Part shown: in pieces, positions 1 through 5,846 of the stretch
Position numbering within the stretch: position 1 is the stretch's first letter
Layout: each line of letters starts with the position of its first letter
NCBI GenBank assembly: GCA_017541565.1
Contig: JAFXYU010000184.1
Span: 1-8,191 of the forward strand
Origin: a bacterium
GTDB taxonomy: Bacteria > Cyanobacteriota > Vampirovibrionia > Gastranaerophilales > Gastranaerophilaceae
Reading direction: 5' to 3'
Length of the DNA stretch: 8,191 nt
Made by a program: the position numbers and the translations under genes
Notes under the pieces: model-generated
Told to the model about the DNA's origin: nothing
Database searches by the model: none
The model's input: the letters and a program-made list of their open reading frames with translations, nothing else

Positions 1-282
1 CAGACAAATTCTTCCGTGACAATAAGACTTCCTCAAGCGGGTGATGAATCACTTTCCGGAGAATCCGTACAAAATCTGTCATCAGAGTCAGAAGAAAAAA
101 AAAATCCCGAACCCATAAAAATTGAACTTCCGATAGAAGATGAACCGGAGGAGATTGGAACTGCCGAGTCCGTAAAATTTACTCCAAATGAAAATCAACC
201 GCCTGAAAAAGATAAAAAAAGATTGGAGTCGGATCAGGAAAAAATGGTTCTTGAACTTTTTGACGGCAAATATATAGAATAA
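1..282 (+). CDS. C-terminal end of an unidentified protein, possibly DnaX (DNA polymerase III gamma/tau)
   Basis: The reading frame is open from the first base of the window to the TAA at 280-282, giving 93 visible residues. A GTG at position 16 lies in frame, but it has no Shine-Dalgarno sequence and the frame continues upstream, so this is the tail of a longer gene. The visible part is rich in Glu, Lys, Pro and Ser (for example EPEEIG, PPEKDKK) and looks disordered. Only the last stretch, EKMVLELFDGKYIE, looks structured. It resembles the short 'V..alelFgGkiie' ending seen in many bacterial DnaX tau subunits, which also carry a charged linker before it. That identity is an inference from about 14 residues and could easily be wrong. 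Coding status is well supported by codon-like composition and by the intergenic promoter that follows. Confidence 0.6.
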   Translation, partial: QTNSSVTIRLPQAGDESLSGESVQNLSSESEEKKNPEPIKIELPIEDEPEEIGTAESVKFTPNENQPPEKDKKRLESDQEKMVLELFDGKYIE

Positions 283-292
283 GAATTTAATT

Positions 293-356
293 ATCAAGTT
301 GTATTACTTGTATAATAATAATTTGCATGATAATATTTAATCAAATCCAACTTGAT
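293..356. repeat. 9-bp inverted repeat flanking the TPR-gene promoter
   Basis: ATCAAGTTG at 293-301 is repeated as its exact reverse complement, CAACTTGAT, at 348-356. The arms are 46 bp apart and bracket the -35 and -10 elements of the promoter at 308-336. The right arm ends just before the Shine-Dalgarno sequence AAGGAG. It could be a pair of half-sites for a regulator or a looping operator. The arms are too far apart and lack a T-tract, so a simple terminator is unlikely. Chance occurrence in AT-rich DNA cannot be excluded. Confidence 0.4.
308..336 (+). promoter_or_regulatory. Sigma70-type promoter of the TPR gene
   Basis: TTGTAT (308-313) and TAATAT (331-336) are separated by 17 bp. Transcription would start near 343 and give a leader of about 29 nt containing the Shine-Dalgarno AAGGAG (358-363) before the GTG at 372. 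The same -10 region, extended to CATNATAATATTTAATCAA (326-344), recurs at 8066-8084 with the same spacing to a TTG-type -35 box, which strengthens the call. A stray TATAAT at 311-316 has no suitable -35 partner. Confidence 0.55.
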
Positions 357-371
357 TAAGGAGTACGTATC

Positions 372-1715
372 GTGAAGAAAATATTGGCAGCGTTGGCTGC
401 AATTGTTATATGTTGCGGTTTTATGGATTCAAAAGTATTTGCCGCGAAAAAGGAATCGGATGTGTATGCAGCACAAGCGGAGGAAAGAAAAGGTTCCGAT
501 TATATGTCTTATGCCTCTAATAAGTTTATGAAAGGCGATGTTGCAGGTGCGATAGCCGACATGAATCAGGCAATTTCTATCGAAACGAACAATCCGTTAT
601 TGTATCTTAACAGAGGATACTTGAAACATGTTTCAAAGGATTTAAACGGAGCAATGAATGATTATAATACAGCGCTAACTATTAATCCGAATTATGCCTT
701 TGCGTACAATAACCGCGGGGTATTAAAGGCTGCAATGAACGATGTTGACGGTGCTATGGATGATTATGCAAAAGCCCTCAGTCTTAATCCCAAATACTCT
801 GATGTATACTATAACAGAGGAAATTTAAAATATATGCTTTCCGATAATCAGGGTGCATTATCAGATTATGACAATGCCATAAAGTTAAATCCTAAGGATT
901 CCGAGGCTTATAACAACAGAGGTGTCGTTAAAAAAAGACTGGATTTGGATGTTGGTGCTTTGAGCGATTATTCTCAAGCAATTGCTATTAATCCAAAAGA
1001 CAGTATTGCACACGCAAACCGCGGAAGACTTAAAAAATTATATTTTGATAATGAAGGAGCGGCAATAGACCTTGATCAAGCAGTTGCGCTTGCAGAAACA
1101 CAAACTTTTATAAAAAATGTAAAACCGCTTGTTTCAAATGAAAGGTATATCGCAGCCATTCCGGTAGTCAACGGTGTAACTCCCGACAATCCAAAATTTG
1201 TTCAGATTGCTCCTAAGCCTGCCGAAAAACTGGCAGATAATCCGGCTCCAAAGGTTAACACAATAACTCTTTCTTCCGTACCAAAAGAAAACGGAACAAA
1301 ATTGGCGCTTGCATCGACCGCATCCGGTTTGAAACCTGTAACAAATTCAAAAAACGACAAATCATCAACCGTTTTGAGTGCCGGAATAGGTACAGTTCAG
1401 GCAATTCAACCGCCGGATATTCGTACGGTAAAAGTTACACAAACTCCAACGACAAATGTTAAACTTGCAGAAAGTTATTACATAAGAGGACTTCAAAAGT
1501 GTGTACTTCGAGATTTGAACGGTGCGGTTGCAGATTTAGATAAAGCAATTGCAAACAATGAAAAATATGCGGATGCATATTTCTATCGTGCGGCTATAAG
1601 GCGTCAACTTGGTGATACAGAAGGCTTTAGACAAGATTATGCAACAGCAATAGAAATCAATCCTTCGCTCCAAACGTTTAATGACGCAAATGCCATAGGG
1701 CTGGTAAGAGGGTAA
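372..1715 (+). CDS. Exported tetratricopeptide-repeat (TPR) protein with two TPR blocks
   Basis: The 447-residue product starts at a GTG preceded by AAGGAG eight bases upstream. Residues 1-24 form a Sec signal peptide (basic MKK, hydrophobic core, V-F-A cleavage site), so the protein acts outside the cytoplasm. About six TPR units cover residues 43-244, each about 34 long with the recurring pattern 'AYNNRG.LK....D..GA..DY..A..LNP'. A linker rich in Pro, Thr, Ser and Lys follows (about 246-365), then two more TPRs (about 367-434). TPRs form helical scaffolds that bind partner proteins, and no catalytic domain is visible. The N-R-G and LNP signatures are typical of cyanobacterial-type TPR proteins. 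It is a single gene with its own promoter, convergent with the envelope operon. The partner is unknown. ICC near residue 14 is not a proper lipobox, so a soluble periplasmic or secreted protein is more likely than a lipoprotein. Confidence 0.9.
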   Translation: MKKILAALAAIVICCGFMDSKVFAAKKESDVYAAQAEERKGSDYMSYASNKFMKGDVAGAIADMNQAISIETNNPLLYLNRGYLKHVSKDLNGAMNDYNTALTINPNYAFAYNNRGVLKAAMNDVDGAMDDYAKALSLNPKYSDVYYNRGNLKYMLSDNQGALSDYDNAIKLNPKDSEAYNNRGVVKKRLDLDVGALSDYSQAIAINPKDSIAHANRGRLKKLYFDNEGAAIDLDQAVALAETQTFIKNVKPLVSNERYIAAIPVVNGVTPDNPKFVQIAPKPAEKLADNPAPKVNTITLSSVPKENGTKLALASTASGLKPVTNSKNDKSSTVLSAGIGTVQAIQPPDIRTVKVTQTPTTNVKLAESYYIRGLQKCVLRDLNGAVADLDKAIANNEKYADAYFYRAAIRRQLGDTEGFRQDYATAIEINPSLQTFNDANAIGLVRG

Positions 1716-1725
1716 ATTATCCTCT
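1707..1725. other. Hairpin spanning the two convergent stop codons
   Basis: AGAGG (1707-1711) pairs with CCTCT (1721-1725). On the plus-strand RNA the stem continues through one G-U and two A-U pairs to a three-base loop. It covers both the TAA of the TPR gene (1713-1715) and the TAA of the aldolase gene (1719-1717 on the minus strand). No T-tract follows on either strand, so it is not a standard intrinsic terminator. It may still protect 3' ends or impede colliding polymerases. The stem is short, so its significance is uncertain. Confidence 0.35.
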
Positions 1726-2343
1726 CAAACCTAAGATGGCCTTTTCCTGTTCTTTTGAAAGAACTTTCGGACCTCCGAGGATTTGCGTATTAATAACGAC
1801 CTGCGCATAAGATTCCGCAAGTTCAAGTTTTAAATAGGCATCCTCAATTGTTTTTGAGCCAATAATAAATCCGTGATTTGCCATCAGAACCGCATCAAAT
1901 CGGTCAAAGAATTTTATGGTATTATTAACCAGTTCCATGGTTGACGGAAGTGCGTATTCGGCAAGCGGAATTCCGCCAAAATAGAATACGTTTTCTGCCA
2001 TAATCGGTGTCATAAGGTCTTTTCCTGCCGAAGCAAAAGAACTTAGATACGGTGCGTGGACATGGATAATAAAATTAATATCAGGTCTTTTTTTATAAAT
2101 TTCTATATGCAGAAACTTCTCACTGGAGGGTTTCTTTCCTTGTTCGCACGAAACTCCGTTAAAATCCGTGAGGACAATATCATCTTTTTTAAGATATCCG
2201 TTCGCAGAACCTGAAGTTGTTATAAGCATTTTATCTTCAAACCGTGCGGAAATATTACCGGAGTATCCTGGGGTATAGTTTTTTTCTCCGCATAATTTTC
2301 CGTATTCAATAATTTTGTCTTCTAATTCATTCCTAGAGAACAT
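1717..2343 (-). CDS. Class II (zinc-dependent) aldolase/adducin-family protein
   Basis: The 208-residue product belongs to the family of L-fuculose-1-phosphate aldolase and L-ribulose-5-phosphate 4-epimerase. These cytoplasmic enzymes use Zn2+ to make or break a C-C bond in a phosphorylated sugar, and members of this size are usual. The phosphate-binding SGNIS (28-32) and TTSG (42-45) motifs are visible. The PSSE motif carries the candidate catalytic acid E75. Zinc ligands are H94 and H96 (HVH) and H157 (ANHGF). All key residues are present, so it is probably active, but the substrate cannot be read from sequence; an MtnB-like dehydratase is another option. ATG 2343 lies 11 bases inside the end of the preceding LptD-like gene, with GGTGG just upstream, which suggests translational coupling. 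It is the last gene of the minus-strand operon. No envelope role is evident, so it may be a passenger gene or supply a sugar intermediate. Confidence 0.88.
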   Translation of the reverse strand: MFSRNELEDKIIEYGKLCGEKNYTPGYSGNISARFEDKMLITTSGSANGYLKKDDIVLTDFNGVSCEQGKKPSSEKFLHIEIYKKRPDINFIIHVHAPYLSSFASAGKDLMTPIMAENVFYFGGIPLAEYALPSTMELVNNTIKFFDRFDAVLMANHGFIIGSKTIEDAYLKLELAESYAQVVINTQILGGPKVLSKEQEKAILGLRG

Positions 2344-4498
2344 CTTCCACCGTACTAATATTTTCTACCTCGGCACGCTCAAGAACGGGCGCTTTTTCTG
2401 AATTTTTGAATACATTTTGTTCTGATTTATCAACAAGTTTTTCTTCGTGTTTTGCTTTTTTATCTTGTTTGATTTCCAACTTGTCATAGTCAATCTGAGT
2501 TCCTTTAGCATCCATCATCATTTGGAAAACGAAGTAAGTGTTTTCTCTAATGAGGTCATATCCTAAGTTAAATTTGAAATCGTCAGGTCCTACAGAAATG
2601 TAGAATGCATTTTCTTGGAACTGTCTGTTGTTCGGAGAGTCATTAGACAAACATAACGATACAAACCAACAGAGAGTTATATATCTGTTAATTCTGAAAT
2701 ACTCTCTTGCATAAAGGTTTGATTTACCATATCTGTAAGCATCATATACAGGCATCGGAGTATCATCAGCATATACTGATTGGAAATAGCCTACGTCTTG
2801 CGCCCAACGTTTGTATTGTGTGTGTAATCTCGGGCCGATTCTTGCAACAAATTGAGTATCACCCGTTCCATATAATGCGCTTGATAACTGACCGACAAGA
2901 GCGAGTGAAAATTCTTGAAGTTTGTCTTCGTTTTTATAATCCAAGAAATTTTGTGATGCTTCCATCATATATCTTGCTCTTGTTGTACCTATATGTCCGC
3001 CTCTCAAATTCTTAAAGTGTCTGTCTTTATCAATATTTTGGAAGTAACCAAAATCGGCATTGTGAGTAAATCTTGAAACATGTCCTTTTAAAAGAAAATT
3101 ATCACTTGAATATGATTTTCTGTAAACCAAATCTACACCGTATTTAGGACGGCGTCTTCCCAAAAACCATTCATCCATGTAATCGTTTACGGCATATTGC
3201 AGGAATAAATTATCATCCAATCTTTGTTTACCTTGTACTACAAATTTGCCTTCGGCAGTACCGTAAGCGGCTTGGGTTAAGTTTGTTCCGCTGCTGAATC
3301 TTGTAACTCCGCCTACTCCGAATCTGTTTTTGTAGTTCAGCATAGGAATGGCTTTTAATACTGAACCTTTTGGAAGTTCAAAAACAAAGCCCGGACCTAC
3401 ATACATACCCAGCCCGCGTCTTGAACCGATTTCCCAAGAGTTTGTTTCTATATAGTCATTGTTTTTATTGGTATATACTTTTAAAGCCGGAAGTTTGAGC
3501 AGAGTATATTTGCCTTTTTTAAGCTTCATGCTTTTAACTCTTAATGTTTCGAGGTCGCCCTTTTGAGTAATTTTTATTTCCTTAACTTCTATTTTTACAA
3601 GACCGTTTTTAACATCAGTTTCAAGTCTCTGCTTTTTGGGATACATAACCCTGTCCATTTGAGGACCTTTGCTTTGAGACGCAAATTCTATGGGAAATTC
3701 TTTGTCGATAAGAATACTTCCGTTTTCTTCAACAATTTTGTCGCCGTAAACATAACCTTTTTTCGCCTTGATTTCTACGGTCGCCATTTCTGCAACAGGA
3801 TTTTCGATGAGTGCATTTTCTTCATTCATGTCGACAAAGATGTAGTCACCTGTTATCGTTTGTCCGTTTTTTAGAATTTGTACGTTACCTTCTGCTTTAA
3901 TGGTGTTATTCATTCGGTCATAGGTAATAAGGTCGGCTTTGACAACTGTTCCTTGTTTAACAAATTCTACGTTTACGTTCCCTCTTGCATACAAACAATA
4001 CTTGTCGGTATCATAATCCATATTATCGCAGTCCATAATAATATTTTCATTATCTTCGGGCTGTGCTGTTGTATTTTTGTTGTTTTTACCTCTGAAGAAT
4101 TTTGTTTTGCGGTTATCTTGAATTGATTGTTCATCTGCTTCAAATCCGTCCGGCATCATATTTTCATCAAAATTTTCAACCTGTTCTTTTGATGCAAACT
4201 CAGAGGTTGAATTATCCTGATTGTAAATAGTTTCTTCAGGACTTACAGGTGCTAATTGTGAATTTTTTTGTGCGCGGTCATAACACTTGTTTTTAATCAT
4301 AATGCGTGCTTTTTTAAGCGGCGGCATTGTAGCATTGTGTTTGTGTTTTTTGTTCACATTTTCTTTTTCATCTTGTACTGCGGGCGGAGTGAAAAATGAT
4401 TCACCCGTAAATTCTGCATAGGTTTCAGAGTCAAAATCCGCGAATGCTGCGCTCGATGCTAAAAGTGTAAATATAAGTGCTGTAACTAACCTTTTCAA
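2333..4498 (-). CDS. lptD: LptD/OstA-like outer-membrane assembly protein
   Basis: The 721-residue product starts at a TTG (no ATG nearby), seven bases after AGCAGG. Residues 1-20 are a signal peptide (AFA before D21). A polar, low-complexity region (about 21-150) is followed by an OstA/LptA-type beta-jellyroll (about 151-265) with the typical 'ARGNV.V', 'ADLITYD' and 'AEGNVQI..NGQTITGDYIF' repeats. A beta-barrel-like region rich in alternating aromatic and polar strands spans about 350-663. In LptD this architecture places lipopolysaccharide into the outer leaflet of the outer membrane. Length is close to that of proteobacterial LptD (about 780). Two oddities are a 59-residue strongly charged tail after the last barrel strand and cysteines C72, C157, C168, C610 and C616. 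It lies 24 bp after the M23 hydrolase gene and overlaps the aldolase gene. A related OstA-family barrel with another cargo is possible. Family call is strong; exact orthology to LptD is less so. Confidence 0.82.
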   Translation of the reverse strand: MKRLVTALIFTLLASSAAFADFDSETYAEFTGESFFTPPAVQDEKENVNKKHKHNATMPPLKKARIMIKNKCYDRAQKNSQLAPVSPEETIYNQDNSTSEFASKEQVENFDENMMPDGFEADEQSIQDNRKTKFFRGKNNKNTTAQPEDNENIIMDCDNMDYDTDKYCLYARGNVNVEFVKQGTVVKADLITYDRMNNTIKAEGNVQILKNGQTITGDYIFVDMNEENALIENPVAEMATVEIKAKKGYVYGDKIVEENGSILIDKEFPIEFASQSKGPQMDRVMYPKKQRLETDVKNGLVKIEVKEIKITQKGDLETLRVKSMKLKKGKYTLLKLPALKVYTNKNNDYIETNSWEIGSRRGLGMYVGPGFVFELPKGSVLKAIPMLNYKNRFGVGGVTRFSSGTNLTQAAYGTAEGKFVVQGKQRLDDNLFLQYAVNDYMDEWFLGRRRPKYGVDLVYRKSYSSDNFLLKGHVSRFTHNADFGYFQNIDKDRHFKNLRGGHIGTTRARYMMEASQNFLDYKNEDKLQEFSLALVGQLSSALYGTGDTQFVARIGPRLHTQYKRWAQDVGYFQSVYADDTPMPVYDAYRYGKSNLYAREYFRINRYITLCWFVSLCLSNDSPNNRQFQENAFYISVGPDDFKFNLGYDLIRENTYFVFQMMMDAKGTQIDYDKLEIKQDKKAKHEEKLVDKSEQNVFKNSEKAPVLERAEVENISTVEDVL

Positions 4499-4505
4499 TT
4501 TATGA

Positions 4506-4511
4506 CCTGCT
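4506..4511 (-). promoter_or_regulatory. Shine-Dalgarno site that fixes the TTG start of the LptD-like gene
   Basis: AGCAGG on the minus strand lies seven bases before the TTG at 4498-4496. No ATG or GTG lies in the gap after the hydrolase stop that would give a signal peptide in frame, so the TTG start is well supported. Confidence 0.6.
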
Positions 4512-4522
4512 TTTTACTAATT

Positions 4523-5641
4523 TTATAATGCTACATACGATCTTGGGTTGCTGGGCTGACCGTTAACCCTGACTTCAAAGTGACAGTGAGGTCCGGTGCT
4601 GTATCCGGTTGTACCTTCATACCCCAAAACCTGCCCTTTTGTGACTTTTTGACCGTTTGCGACTTTTATTGTACTCATGTGTGCGTACAGTGTGGAAACG
4701 GGTTTCCCGCCATATACACCATGTTCTACAATAACAACTTTTCCGTATCCTCCGTACCAACCCGAGTATATAACTTTGCCCGAATTTGATGCGTGAATTT
4801 CGCCATAGTTCGGACCTCCGATATCTACTCCCGAGTGGAAGGAACGGGTATTGAATATTGGGTGGGTTCTCCAGCCGAACGGTGAGGTTATTCTGCCGGA
4901 AATAGGTTTTATAAACCCAGAAGCCACCTGAATGTTGTCATCTTTAGCCGTTCGGTTTATATAAGAACCGAGACTTGCCGATTGTTTTGCAAGTTCCTTT
5001 TCTGCTCTTTGATACGCAATCTTGTCTGTTTTTAATTTTTTAATCATACTTTCGTTTTTTGCAATAGCGTTTTTGATATATGCCTGCTGAGTATTAATCG
5101 AGGCAATATCTCTTTCAAGATTACGTTTTCTGGATTCAATCGAGTATTTAAGAAGTGCTATTTCACGGGCTTTTTCCCTTGCGGAAGTCATTCTGTCATA
5201 GTCTTCTTTCAAAATAATTTTTTGGAAATATACTCTGTCAACGAGCATGTTGATATCTTCCGATGTTATAAGCAGTTCAAAGAACGCTTTTCTCTGACTT
5301 TTAAAAACTTTTCGAATATGCGAACAAAGAACTGTATTTAGATTGTTGTATTCAACGCTGGCTTTATCCAACTTTGACTGCAATCCGTACAATTCTTTTT
5401 GTGCTGTTATTACCTGAGATTTTGATTGCTGCAAATTTGTTGTTGCATTTTCCAACTTTTGTTGGTTCTTGTATAATTTTCCTTTCTCCAGACATTCCAA
5501 CCATTTTGCGCGTTCAATCTTTTTTTGAAGTTCCTGTTTTTGTGCTTCAACAGATTGTTCGGCAAAAGATGTACGGCATCCGATTACACAAAATGCCATC
5601 AAAAAAATTATAAGAACGTTTAATGTCTTCTTTGCGCTCAA
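4523..5641 (-). CDS. Coiled-coil M23-family murein hydrolase / activator (EnvC- or NlpD-like)
   Basis: The 372-residue product starts at TTG 5641, four bases after GGAGG. A longer reading from ATG 5704 would run inside the small gene upstream and bury the signal peptide, so it is rejected. Residues 1-22 form an export signal (MSAKKTLN, then a hydrophobic core). It ends in VIGC, which fits a lipobox with lipidated C22; a second possible cleavage lies after SFA (27). Long coiled coils (about 28-110 and 145-225) are split by the conserved 'AFFELLITSEDINML..R' segment of EnvC/PcsB proteins. The M23 domain (about 242-370) keeps all zinc and catalytic residues: H269 and D273 (HSGVD), H321 (YAHMS) and H352, H354 (GPHCHFEV). 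EnvC proper has lost these, so this protein probably cuts peptide crosslinks in peptidoglycan itself, at the cell division site or during envelope growth. It is the second gene of the operon. Confidence 0.88.
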   Translation of the reverse strand: MSAKKTLNVLIIFLMAFCVIGCRTSFAEQSVEAQKQELQKKIERAKWLECLEKGKLYKNQQKLENATTNLQQSKSQVITAQKELYGLQSKLDKASVEYNNLNTVLCSHIRKVFKSQRKAFFELLITSEDINMLVDRVYFQKIILKEDYDRMTSAREKAREIALLKYSIESRKRNLERDIASINTQQAYIKNAIAKNESMIKKLKTDKIAYQRAEKELAKQSASLGSYINRTAKDDNIQVASGFIKPISGRITSPFGWRTHPIFNTRSFHSGVDIGGPNYGEIHASNSGKVIYSGWYGGYGKVVIVEHGVYGGKPVSTLYAHMSTIKVANGQKVTKGQVLGYEGTTGYSTGPHCHFEVRVNGQPSNPRSYVAL

Positions 5642-5645
5642 ACGA

Positions 5646-5650
5646 CCTCC
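5646..5650 (-). promoter_or_regulatory. Shine-Dalgarno site that fixes the TTG start of the M23 hydrolase
   Basis: GGAGG on the minus strand sits four bases before TTG 5641 and five bases after the TAA of the 36-aa gene. Ribosomes finishing the small gene would be placed next to this site, so coupling is likely. Confidence 0.65.
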
Positions 5651-5655
5651 GGAAA

Positions 5656-5766
5656 TTATCTCATGTTGGGCAGCAGCATCAATAAGCCCATACCGGCAGT
5701 CCAAAGTATAAATGATACCGCGATTATTCCTACAATAAGTTTTTTATGTTCTCTGAAAAATTCCAT
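5656..5766 (-). CDS. Small single-pass membrane protein (36 aa), first gene of the envelope operon
   Basis: ATG 5766 to TAA 5656 encodes 36 residues. AGAGG lies seven bases before the start. The N-terminus MEFFREHKK is charged. Residues 10-33 form one continuous hydrophobic helix (LIVGIIAVSF, then ILWTAGMGLLMLL), and the protein ends PNMR. Positive charge before the helix predicts an N-in topology. The N-terminal pattern 'hydrophobic-R..HKK-helix' recalls the membrane anchor of PpiD/SurA-type chaperones, but no catalytic domain follows in any frame. I do not recognise the protein. Evidence that it is real: it has a Shine-Dalgarno sequence, a nearby promoter, a clean hydrophobic helix, and a stop placed just before the Shine-Dalgarno of the hydrolase gene. 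Likely roles are a partner or regulator of the hydrolase or the outer-membrane assembly protein. This is inferred from position only. Confidence 0.7.
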   Translation of the reverse strand: MEFFREHKKLIVGIIAVSFILWTAGMGLLMLLPNMR

Positions 5767-5779
5767 ACTATTACCTCTG

Positions 5780-5793
5780 ATTATATCATATTA
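5780..5793 (-). promoter_or_regulatory. Promoter of the envelope operon
   Basis: The minus strand contains overlapping -10 candidates. TAATAT occupies 5793-5788. TGATATAAT (5788-5780) is an extended -10. The second would place the start site inside the AGAGG Shine-Dalgarno (5778-5774), so TAATAT is the better choice for efficient translation. No good -35 box lies 17 bp upstream, and dependence on an activator is possible given the repeats at 5805-5838. Confidence 0.45.
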
Positions 5794-5804
5794 CAAAAAT
5801 ATAA

Positions 5805-5838
5805 TTGAGGCAATTTATAAACAATTTTGAGACAATTT
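5805..5838. repeat. Two 12-bp direct repeats upstream of the envelope-operon promoter
   Basis: TTGAGGCAATTT (5805-5816) and TTGAGACAATTT (5827-5838) differ at one base and are spaced 22 bp start to start, about two helical turns. They lie directly upstream of the -10 elements at 5780-5793, where an activator or repressor would bind. The first copy is also the centre of a small palindrome, AATTG-AGG-CAATT (5803-5815). On the minus strand this is followed by ATATTTTT, so it might act as a weak terminator for the glycosyltransferase gene. The function is not established. Confidence 0.45.
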
Positions 5839-5846
5839 TTACATTT

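Noticed and set aside
88..297. Minus-strand frame rich in Phe and Ile opposite the left-edge gene
   Set aside because: It is the antisense of a Glu/Lys-rich coding region; its composition is explained by that.
2707..4126. Plus-strand open frames inside the LptD-like gene
   Set aside because: They lie opposite a gene with clear domain structure, show no ribosome binding sites or recognisable motifs, and have the Phe/Val/Cys-rich composition of antisense frames.
5642..5704. Longer start (ATG 5704) for the M23 hydrolase
   Set aside because: It would place 21 residues before the signal peptide, has no ribosome binding site, and lies inside the 36-aa gene in another frame; TTG 5641 has GGAGG four bases before it.
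5800..5815. Intrinsic terminator after the glycosyltransferase gene
   Set aside because: Stem AATTG/CAATT is only five AT-rich pairs; the following ATATTTTT is suggestive, but the stem is too weak to call.
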